Part shown: one piece after another, positions 1 to 5,157 of the stretch | How positions within the stretch are numbered: the first letter of the stretch is position 1 | Layout of the letters: each line of letters starts with the position of its first letter | DNA from: Actinomycetes bacterium | GTDB lineage: Bacteria > Actinomycetota > Actinomycetes > Actinomycetales > Microbacteriaceae | Direction: 5' to 3' | Assembly: GCA_030425055.1 (NCBI GenBank) | Contig: JAUHVN010000181.1 | Span: 1-5,986, forward strand | Length of the DNA stretch: 5,986 nucleotides | Made by a program: the position numbers and the translations under genes | The notes under the pieces: model-generated | Seen by the model: the letters and a program-made list of their open reading frames with translations, nothing else | Databases searched by the model: none | Told to the model about the DNA's origin: nothing

Positions 1-951
1 GCCGCGCCCGGCGAGCGAGGCGAGCGTGGCCGCGAACAGGCCGACGCCGCCGTAGAGGTCGAGGTGGCGGGCATCCGGGTCGATGAAGGCGCCCCCGGTG
101 TGCGGGAGCGGGCCGTCTTCGCGCAGATTCTGCAGCTGATCGCGGACGATCGAGGTCAGCGAGTGGGCGGCGAGGCGGTGCACCTGCCAGAAGCCGCCGG
201 CGTCGACACGGAAGTCGCGGCCGTCCACGGTCTCGATCACCGTCTCGCGGGCGGGATCCGCGTGTGCGCGGGTCGACCCCCGTGCGGGGCCACGGCGTCC
301 GCGACCGCGCTCGGGGCGCGGGATGACGCGCACGCGGCCGTCCGCCGGCTGCACGAGGTCGATGCGACCCGCAGCGCCGGTGGCGCGCAGCGCGGCCCGC
401 TCGACGGCGGGGGTCGCGAGCGGCAGATCCGCGACGGGGATGACGCGGTGGCTGCGGGCGGCGTAGGGCCCGACGCGCCCCTCGTCATCGACGTGCAGGC
501 TCACGCGCGTGCGCCATCCGGTGCCGTCGGCCGACTCGCCCGCGATCACGTCGCCCTCGGGAGAGGCGATCTCGCGCGCCCGCTCGAGGCCGACGGTCAG
601 CTGCAGCCCTCCGATCCTCTGCAGTGCGTCGGAGATCACCTGCACCTTCAGCGCCCGCTGGTGCGCGAGGTCGATGTGCCCGAAGTCCGCACCCCCGGGG
701 CGCTGGTCGGGCGGGACGTCCACATCGGCCTGCCGCCACACGTGCGGACGCCGGTGGGGCGAGGCGTCGAGGATCTCGAGCGTCTCGCCGCGCCAGAACG
801 CCTTCTTCGACGTGTCGGTCAGGCGCACCCGCACCCGCTCCCCCGGAATGGCGTCGGGCACGAAGACCACACGGCCCTCGTGACGGCCGACGAAGACGCC
901 GCCGTGGGCGACGCCCGTGATGTCGAGGTCGATGAGGTCGCCGGATTCCAC
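1..951 (-). CDS. TRAM-domain class I SAM-dependent RNA methyltransferase, TrmA/RumA (uracil-5-) family; C-terminus beyond left edge
   Basis: Enzymes of this family use S-adenosylmethionine to methylate carbon 5 of a uracil in tRNA or rRNA. The reverse complement reads open for 317 codons to the window edge. An N-terminal TRAM RNA-binding domain (about residues 4-61, with GVAHGG at 13-18 and IPGERV at 35-40) is followed by the family's central region, the GGFWQVH motif (252-258; usually F-Q-x-N/H) and SAM motif I, LDLYGGVG (297-304). The catalytic Cys and the end, probably 100 or more residues, lie outside the window. The visible part has no cysteine at all: the 4Fe-4S cluster Cys set of RumA is replaced by the stretch around GGADFGH (86-92), as in many actinobacterial members. 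An Arg-rich insertion lies at 212-228. The GTG start at 951 is preferred because TATGCT lies exactly 6 bases upstream and no in-frame start was found just upstream. It is divergent from maf. The RNA substrate (tRNA U54 or an rRNA site) cannot be told from this. Confidence 0.88.
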   Translation of the reverse strand, partial: MESGDLIDLDITGVAHGGVFVGRHEGRVVFVPDAIPGERVRVRLTDTSKKAFWRGETLEILDASPHRRPHVWRQADVDVPPDQRPGGADFGHIDLAHQRALKVQVISDALQRIGGLQLTVGLERAREIASPEGDVIAGESADGTGWRTRVSLHVDDEGRVGPYAARSHRVIPVADLPLATPAVERAALRATGAAGRIDLVQPADGRVRVIPRPERGRGRRGPARGSTRAHADPARETVIETVDGRDFRVDAGGFWQVHRLAAHSLTSIVRDQLQNLREDGPLPHTGGAFIDPDARHLDLYGGVGLFAATLASLAGRG

Positions 952-957
952 TGGTCG

Positions 958-963
958 AGCATA
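958..963 (-). promoter_or_regulatory. Putative -10 element (TATGCT) for leaderless start of the methyltransferase gene
   Basis: TATGCT on the minus strand matches the actinobacterial TANNNT -10 consensus. Six bases separate it from the GTG at 951, so transcription would begin at or next to the G of the start codon. No purine-rich ribosome binding site precedes the GTG. No convincing -35 hexamer is visible. It shares two base pairs with the -10 of maf on the other strand. Confidence 0.55.
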
Positions 964-967
964 CGGT
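962..967 (+). promoter_or_regulatory. Putative -10 element (TACGGT) for leaderless start of maf
   Basis: TACGGT fits TANNNT and lies 7 bases before the ATG at 975, placing the expected transcription start on the ATG itself. The 7 bases between (GGGTGGC) are only a weak and badly spaced Shine-Dalgarno match. There is no clear -35. It overlaps the opposite-strand TATGCT at 962-963, so polymerase can hardly occupy both promoters at once. Confidence 0.5.
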
Positions 968-974
968 GGGTGGC

Positions 975-1658
975 ATGCGCGTGTGCCTGGCCTCGACCTC
1001 TCCCGCCCGGCTGATGCTGCTGCGGCAGTGCGGCATCCACCCCCTGACGATCGCGCCGGATGTCGACGAGGAGGCCGTGATCGCCGCAGTCGAGGCGGCC
1101 GAGGACCGCGTGCTCGCCCCCGACGAGCACGTCCTGCTGCTCGCCCGCCGCAAGGCCGCCGACGTCGCTGCGCGCCTGGCCGACGACGACCCCGGATTCG
1201 ACGGGATCGTGATCGGCGGCGACTCGATGTTCGAACTCGACGGCGAAGTGCTCGGCAAGCCGCTGAAGCCCGAGATCGCCGTCCAGCGCTGGCAGGCGAT
1301 GCGCGGACGCACCGGCGTGCTGCACTCCGGCCACGCCGTCGTGCGCGTCGCGCCCGGCACCTCGCCGGTCGAGGTGCACGCGGTGGCGCAGGCATCCGTC
1401 ACCTTCGCCGCCGACGTGACCGACGCCGAGATCGACGCGTACGTCGCGACCGGCGAACCTCTGCAGGTCGCGGGGGCGTTCACGGTCGACAGCCTCGGCG
1501 CCGGCTTCATCGAGAGCGTCGAGGGCGACCCGTCCACGGTGGTCGGCATGTCGCTGTCGACGCTGCGTCGCCTCACGCGCGAGGTCGGCGCGGAGTGGAC
1601 GGCGCTGTGGAACAGCGTCGACCCGTCGCTTCAGGGCTCTCACATCGCGCAGGACTGA
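975..1658 (+). CDS. maf: Maf-family nucleoside triphosphate pyrophosphatase
   Basis: Maf proteins are cytoplasmic pyrophosphatases that hydrolyse canonical or modified nucleoside triphosphates to monophosphate and pyrophosphate, thought to keep unwanted nucleotides out of nucleic acids. The 227-residue product shows the N-terminal signature S-T-S-P-x-R (residues 7-12), the GGDSMFELDGEVLGKP block (81-96) with the conserved Asp83 and Lys95, the GRTGVLHSG block (111-119), and the C-terminal A-G-A-F to VVGMSL block (166-194). It is slightly longer than the usual 190-215 residues because of a polar tail after residue 200. The ATG at 975 is chosen over an in-frame GTG at 966 since the family begins directly at this strand (MRVCLASTSP) and a TANNNT box sits 7 bases upstream. 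Substrate class (dTTP/UTP type or the 7-methyl-GTP type) was not resolved. The acyl-CoA carboxylase gene follows 97 bp downstream, as in many actinobacteria. Confidence 0.9.
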   Translation: MRVCLASTSPARLMLLRQCGIHPLTIAPDVDEEAVIAAVEAAEDRVLAPDEHVLLLARRKAADVAARLADDDPGFDGIVIGGDSMFELDGEVLGKPLKPEIAVQRWQAMRGRTGVLHSGHAVVRVAPGTSPVEVHAVAQASVTFAADVTDAEIDAYVATGEPLQVAGAFTVDSLGAGFIESVEGDPSTVVGMSLSTLRRLTREVGAEWTALWNSVDPSLQGSHIAQD

Positions 1659-1682
1659 GGCCGCGCGGCGGTTGTACTAGGA

Positions 1683-1717
1683 CGACCACGTTTCTGGTCG
1701 GTTCTTGTATCAACCAG
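1683..1717 (+). other. Two overlapping, mutually exclusive small hairpins between maf and the carboxylase gene
   Basis: CGACCA (1683-1688) pairs perfectly with TGGTCG (1695-1700) across a 6-base loop. CTGGT (1694-1698) can alternatively pair with ACCAG (1713-1717) across a 14-base loop, helped by GGTT (1700-1703) with AACC (1712-1715). The same TGGT thus has two partners. The 97-bp gap is visibly less GC-rich than the surrounding genes. It could be a weak terminator for maf (the first stem is followed by GTTCTTG, not a real U-run) or an operator of ACCA/TGGT half-sites upstream of the next promoter. Function not shown. Confidence 0.3.
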
Positions 1718-1742
1718 TCAAAAGGCCGGGTATCCGCGTGAG

Positions 1743-1748
1743 TAGGCT
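1743..1748 (+). promoter_or_regulatory. Putative -10 element (TAGGCT) for leaderless start of the acyl-CoA carboxylase alpha gene
   Basis: TAGGCT fits TANNNT and is separated from the ATG at 1756 by 7 bases, the same geometry as at maf. No Shine-Dalgarno sequence is correctly placed. This supports ATG 1756 over the upstream in-frame TTG (1705) and GTG (1738). The GTG lies upstream of the -10 and so would not be in the transcript. Confidence 0.6.
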
Positions 1749-1755
1749 GGCCTTC

Positions 1756-3528
1756 ATGCCTCCCATCGCCAAGGTTCTCGTCGCCAACCGCGGCGAGATC
1801 GCCGTCCGCGTCATCCGTGCCGCCCGCGACGCCGGGAAGGCGTCGGTCGCGGTCTACGCCGATCAGGACCGCGATGCGATGCACGCGCGTCTCGCCGACG
1901 AGGCCTACGCGCTCGACGGCGCCACCAGCGCCGAGACCTACCTGTCGATCGACAAGATCCTCTCGGTCGCGCGCCGCTCCGGTGCGGATGCCGTGCACCC
2001 GGGCTACGGCTTCCTCGCCGAGAACGCCGACTTCGCGCGCGCCGTCATCGACGCCGGGATGGTCTGGATCGGGCCGAGCCCCGAGGCCATCGAGGCCCTG
2101 GGCGACAAGGTCACCGCACGCCACGTGGCCGAGAAGGTCGGCGCTCCGCTCGCGCCCGGCACCCCCGGCCCCGTCGAGGGCGTCGACGAGGTCGTCGCCT
2201 TCGCGAAGGAGTACGGCCTGCCGATCGCGATCAAGGCCGCGTACGGCGGCGGCGGGCGCGGCCTCAAGGTCGCGCGCGAGTTCGACGAGGTCGCCGAGCT
2301 GTTCGAATCGGCGACGCGCGAGGCGATCACGGCGTTCGGTCGCGGCGAGTGCTTCGTCGAGAAGTACCTCGACAAGCCGCGCCACGTCGAGACCCAGTGC
2401 CTCGCGGACACCGCCGGCACCGTCATGGTCGTCTCCACGCGCGACTGCTCGCTGCAGCGCCGCCACCAGAAGCTCGTCGAAGAGGCACCGGCGCCGTTCC
2501 TGACCGATGAGCAGAACCGCATCCTCTACGAGTCGTCGAAGGCGATCCTGAAGGAGGTCGGCTACGTCGGCGCGGGCACGTGCGAGTTCCTCATCGGCGC
2601 TGACGGCACGATCTCGTTCCTCGAGGTCAACACCCGCCTGCAGGTCGAGCATCCGGTCTCGGAGGAGGTCACCGGCATCGACCTCGTGCGCGAGCAGTTC
2701 CGCCTCGCCGAAGGCGGCCTGCTGTCGGACGTCGACCCGAAGCCCGAGGGTCACTCGCTAGAGTTCCGCATCAACGGCGAGGATCCCGGTCGCAACTTCC
2801 TGCCGCAGCCCGGCCCGATCCACGTCTTCAAGACGTTCGGCGGCCCCGGCATCCGCCTCGATTCGGGTGTCACCGCGGGCGACAGCGTGAGCGGAGCGTT
2901 CGACTCGCTGCTCGCGAAGATCATCGTCACCGGTCGCGACCGCGACGAGGCGCTGCAGCGCGCTCGGCGCGCCCTCGACGAGTTCGAGGTCGCGGGCATG
3001 CCGACGGTGCTGCCCTTCCACCGCAAGGTCGTGCGCGATCCGGCCTTCACGGCCGAGGACGGCCGGTTCGGCGTCTACACGCGCTGGATCGAGACCGAGT
3101 TCGACAACGACATCCCGCCGTGGGACGGCGAGCTCGACGCGCCCAAGCCCGCCGACGCCCGCCACACCGTCGTCGTCGAGGTCGGCGGCAAGCGGCTCGA
3201 GGTCAGCCTGCCCGACCGGGTCGTGGCATCCCCCGGCTCGAACGGGCGTCCCGCCGCGGTTCCCCCGTCGCGCCGCTCGCACGCGCAGAGCGTGGTCGCC
3301 GGCGCCACCGGCGACGCGGTCAACTCGCCGATGCAGGCGACGATCGTCAAGGTCGCCGTCGAAGAGGGCCAGCAGGTCGTCAAGGGCGACCTCGTGGTGG
3401 TGCTCGAGGCGATGAAGATGGAGCAGCCCATCCAGGCCCACAAGGACGGCGTCATCGGCGCGATCAACGCGCAGCCGGGCACGACCGTGTCGGCGGGGCA
3501 CCAGCTGTTGCTGATCGCGACCGTGTGA
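1756..3528 (+). CDS. accA3: Acyl-CoA (acetyl/propionyl-CoA) carboxylase biotinylated alpha subunit: biotin carboxylase plus carrier domain
   Basis: The protein charges its own biotin with bicarbonate-derived CO2 using ATP; a separate AccD beta subunit (not in this window) moves the carboxyl group to acetyl- or propionyl-CoA, giving malonyl- or methylmalonyl-CoA. The product is 590 residues, the normal length for actinobacterial AccA3/AccBC. The biotin carboxylase core begins at KVLVANRGEIAVR; it has ATP-binding Lys160, the glycine loop GGGGRG (164-169), EKYLDKPRH (202-210), RDCSLQRRHQK (229-239), metal ligands Glu277 and Glu290, and the active-site run EVNTRLQVEHP (290-300) with Arg294 and Glu298, plus Arg338. 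These match E. coli AccC residues. A Pro/Ser-rich linker (about 491-516) leads to the biotinyl domain (522-590) with EAMKM and biotin-accepting Lys554, 36 residues from the end. No key residue is missing. The symbol follows mycobacteria; accBC or bccA is used elsewhere. Substrate choice depends on the beta subunit and is unknown. Confidence 0.95.
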   Translation: MPPIAKVLVANRGEIAVRVIRAARDAGKASVAVYADQDRDAMHARLADEAYALDGATSAETYLSIDKILSVARRSGADAVHPGYGFLAENADFARAVIDAGMVWIGPSPEAIEALGDKVTARHVAEKVGAPLAPGTPGPVEGVDEVVAFAKEYGLPIAIKAAYGGGGRGLKVAREFDEVAELFESATREAITAFGRGECFVEKYLDKPRHVETQCLADTAGTVMVVSTRDCSLQRRHQKLVEEAPAPFLTDEQNRILYESSKAILKEVGYVGAGTCEFLIGADGTISFLEVNTRLQVEHPVSEEVTGIDLVREQFRLAEGGLLSDVDPKPEGHSLEFRINGEDPGRNFLPQPGPIHVFKTFGGPGIRLDSGVTAGDSVSGAFDSLLAKIIVTGRDRDEALQRARRALDEFEVAGMPTVLPFHRKVVRDPAFTAEDGRFGVYTRWIETEFDNDIPPWDGELDAPKPADARHTVVVEVGGKRLEVSLPDRVVASPGSNGRPAAVPPSRRSHAQSVVAGATGDAVNSPMQATIVKVAVEEGQQVVKGDLVVVLEAMKMEQPIQAHKDGVIGAINAQPGTTVSAGHQLLLIATV

Positions 3529-3529
3529 A

Positions 3530-3608
3530 CGCGCTCCGGTCGGAGAATCGCGCTCCGGTCGGACGATTCCCGACGGATGCTCCGACCTGAGGCCGCTTCT
3601 CCGACCGG
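3530..3608. repeat. Cluster of direct and inverted CCGGTCGGA-type repeats, probable bidirectional terminator
   Basis: This 90-bp gap between two convergent genes is full of one word. CGCGCTCCGGTCGGA occurs twice as a 15-base direct repeat (3530-3544 and 3549-3563). CCGGTCGGAGAA (3536-3547) is matched by a perfect 12-base inverted copy TTCTCCGACCGG (3597-3608). Inside it, GGTCGGA (3557-3563) pairs with TCCGACC (3581-3587) across a 17-base loop. The transcript can therefore form a hairpin nested within a hairpin on either strand. There is no U-tract, so it is not a classical intrinsic terminator, but the position between converging stop codons favours stopping or 3'-end protection of both mRNAs. 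A dispersed genomic repeat is the other possibility. Confidence 0.6.
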
Positions 3609-3618
3609 CAGAGACGGG

Positions 3619-5061
3619 TCAGGCGCCGTAGACCGTGTGGTCGACGACGTGCATCGCCCGTGCGGCATCCGTGATGCTGCCCGACAGCGACGGGTAGACG
3701 GCGAACACGCGTGAGACCTGGTCGACCGTCAGGCGCCGCTCGACGGCGATCGCGATCGGATAGATGAGCTCGGATGCGCGCGGCCCCACGATCACGCCGC
3801 CGATGACGCTGCCGCTGCCCTCGCGTGCGATGAGCTTCACGAAGCCGTCCTTGATGCCCATCATCTTCGCGCGGGCGTTGGCGGCGAGCGGCAGCTTGTG
3901 CACGACGCCGTCGACCTTGCCGTCGGCGATGTCCTTCTCCTGCCAGCCGACCGTGGCGATCTCGGGCGCGGTGAAGATGTTGGAGGTGATGCGACGGCGC
4001 TCGAGCGGGATCACGACGTCGCCGAACGCGTGGAAGACGGCCGTGCGTCCCTGCATCGCGGCGACGGATGCCAGCGGCACGAAGGTCGTGCAGTCGCCTG
4101 CGGCGTAGATGTTGGGCACCGACGTGCGCGCGACGCGGTTCACCTGGATGTGACCGGAATCGGTGGTCTGCACGCCGGCCTCTTCGAGCCCGATCCCCGC
4201 GGTGTTCGGAATCGAGCCGACCGCCATGAGGCAGTGGCTGCCCTCGAGGGTGCGGCCGTCGCCGAGCGTGACGATGACGCCGTCGCCCGTGCTCTCGACC
4301 TTCTCGGCGCGGCACTTCGAGAGCACCGTCATCCCACCGCGCTTGAACACGCGCTCGAGCACGGCTGCGGCATCCGCGTCCTCGCCGGGCAGCACCTGGT
4401 CGCGGCTCGAGACGAGCGTCACCTTCGAGCCGAGGTTCATGTAGGCACCGGCGAACTCGGCACCCGTCACGCCGGAGCCGACGACGATGAGGTGCTCGGG
4501 CAGCTGCCGCATGTCGTAGAGCTGGGTCCAGGTGAGGATGCGCCGGCCGTCGGGCTTGGCGGTCGGCAGCTCACGGGGCGAGGCGCCGACCGAGACGACG
4601 ATCGTGTCGGCCTCGATGCGGTCGAAGTCGGTGCCGCCGTCGTCTGTCGACACGATGACCGCGCGCGAGCCCTCCAGCCGGCCGTGGCCCGACACGATGC
4701 GCACGCCGGCTTCGACGAGGGCCGCCCGCATGTCGTCGGACTGCTGGCGCGCGAGCGACAGCAGCCGCTTGTTGACGGCCGCGAGGTTGATGGCGACCTG
4801 GGGGGTGAGCGGACGACCTTCCTCGCCCCGGGCGAAGAGCTGAACCCCGAGGTCGCTCGCGCCCGCGATCGCCACGGCGGCGTCGGCGGTCGCGATGAGC
4901 GACTTCGACGGCACCACGTCGGTGATGACCGCCGAGCCGCCGACACCGGCGCGCTCGACGAGCGTCACCTGGGCGCCGAGCTGCGCGGCGGCGAGCGCCG
5001 CTTCGTATCCGCCGGGTCCGCCGCCGATGATCGCGACGGTCTGGGTGCGCTCGAAGCTCAT
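3619..5061 (-). CDS. lpdA: NAD(P)H-quinone dehydrogenase, LpdA-type flavoprotein of the disulfide reductase family without the redox disulfide
   Basis: By family (M. tuberculosis LpdA, Rv3303c), this is a dimeric FAD enzyme that passes electrons from NAD(P)H to quinones. The 480-residue product has the FAD Rossmann motif IIGGGPGGY (11-19), a second Rossmann motif GSGVTGAEFA (195-204) for NAD(P)H, the second FAD motif AAGDC (320-324) and a C-terminal dimerisation domain from about 357. Where lipoamide dehydrogenases have CxxxxC before PSK, this protein has Ala44 and Val49 (GGSAVITDVVPSK, 41-53). The His and Glu of the usual AHPTxxE end motif are Tyr456 and Gly461 (AVYPSLSG, 454-461). It therefore cannot do dithiol chemistry; a lipoamide dehydrogenase label would be wrong. 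ATGs at 5076, 5067 and 5061 are in frame; GGAGGG at 5069-5074 is 7 bases before the 5061 ATG but only 1 before 5067, so 5061 is chosen. It converges on the carboxylase gene and diverges from the phosphorylase gene. Confidence 0.9.
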   Translation of the reverse strand: MSFERTQTVAIIGGGPGGYEAALAAAQLGAQVTLVERAGVGGSAVITDVVPSKSLIATADAAVAIAGASDLGVQLFARGEEGRPLTPQVAINLAAVNKRLLSLARQQSDDMRAALVEAGVRIVSGHGRLEGSRAVIVSTDDGGTDFDRIEADTIVVSVGASPRELPTAKPDGRRILTWTQLYDMRQLPEHLIVVGSGVTGAEFAGAYMNLGSKVTLVSSRDQVLPGEDADAAAVLERVFKRGGMTVLSKCRAEKVESTGDGVIVTLGDGRTLEGSHCLMAVGSIPNTAGIGLEEAGVQTTDSGHIQVNRVARTSVPNIYAAGDCTTFVPLASVAAMQGRTAVFHAFGDVVIPLERRRITSNIFTAPEIATVGWQEKDIADGKVDGVVHKLPLAANARAKMMGIKDGFVKLIAREGSGSVIGGVIVGPRASELIYPIAIAVERRLTVDQVSRVFAVYPSLSGSITDAARAMHVVDHTVYGA

Positions 5062-5068
5062 CGACATG

Positions 5069-5074
5069 CCCTCC
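5069..5074 (-). promoter_or_regulatory. Ribosome binding site GGAGGG deciding the lpdA start
   Basis: On the minus strand GGAGGG is followed by 7 bases and then the ATG at 5061. It overlaps the first of the three candidate ATGs (5076) and leaves one base before the second (5067), so only 5061 has normal spacing. Among the four complete or partial genes with a visible start region on either side, this is the only strong Shine-Dalgarno sequence. Confidence 0.7.
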
Positions 5075-5145
5075 ATTCTTCCCGCATCCGGCGCGGTTCC
5101 ACGACCGGCGCCGTGGCGCATCTGGCTCGACGGGCTCCGCGTTCC

Positions 5146-5151
5146 TAGAGT
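5146..5151 (+). promoter_or_regulatory. Putative -10 element (TAGAGT) for leaderless start of the purine nucleoside phosphorylase gene
   Basis: TAGAGT fits TANNNT with 6 bases to the ATG at 5158, placing the predicted transcript start on the ATG. The GGGG between them is too close to serve as a ribosome binding site. The 96-bp gap to the divergent lpdA start must also hold the lpdA promoter, but no equally good -10 is visible for it on the minus strand. Confidence 0.55.
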
Positions 5152-5157
5152 GGGGTC

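Noticed and set aside
64..1014. Open frame of 316 codons on the plus strand over the methyltransferase gene
   Set aside because: It is antisense to the TRAM methyltransferase frame, runs into the maf start in another frame, and has low-complexity shadow composition.
485..1643. Minus-strand open frames across maf that join the methyltransferase region (363 and 274 codons)
   Set aside because: Both are in other frames than the true methyltransferase frame and antisense to Maf motifs; no family resemblance.
1705..1755. Upstream TTG (1705) or GTG (1738) start for the carboxylase alpha subunit
   Set aside because: The extra residues are not typical of the family, no ribosome binding site precedes them, and TAGGCT 7 bases before ATG 1756 puts both upstream of the likely transcript start.
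1573..2754. Long open frame (393 codons) on the minus strand opposite maf end and the carboxylase gene
   Set aside because: It is the mirror of the strongly supported carboxylase gene. In very GC-rich DNA stop codons are rare in the opposite frames, and the translation (Arg/Asp/Ala/Gly-rich, no domain) resembles no protein family.
3530..3608. CRISPR array or transposon end
   Set aside because: Only two direct copies of 15 bases spaced 19 bases apart, with inverted copies alongside; no spacers, no adjacent cas or transposase gene.
3619..5061. Dihydrolipoyl dehydrogenase of the pyruvate dehydrogenase complex
   Set aside because: The redox CxxxxC is absent (Ala44, Val49) and the catalytic His-Glu is Tyr456/Gly461; no E1/E2 genes lie nearby.
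3898..5148. Open frame of 416 codons on the plus strand opposite lpdA
   Set aside because: It is antisense to a complete flavoprotein gene with all expected motifs. The product is His/Asp/Arg/Gly-rich shadow sequence without recognisable motifs.
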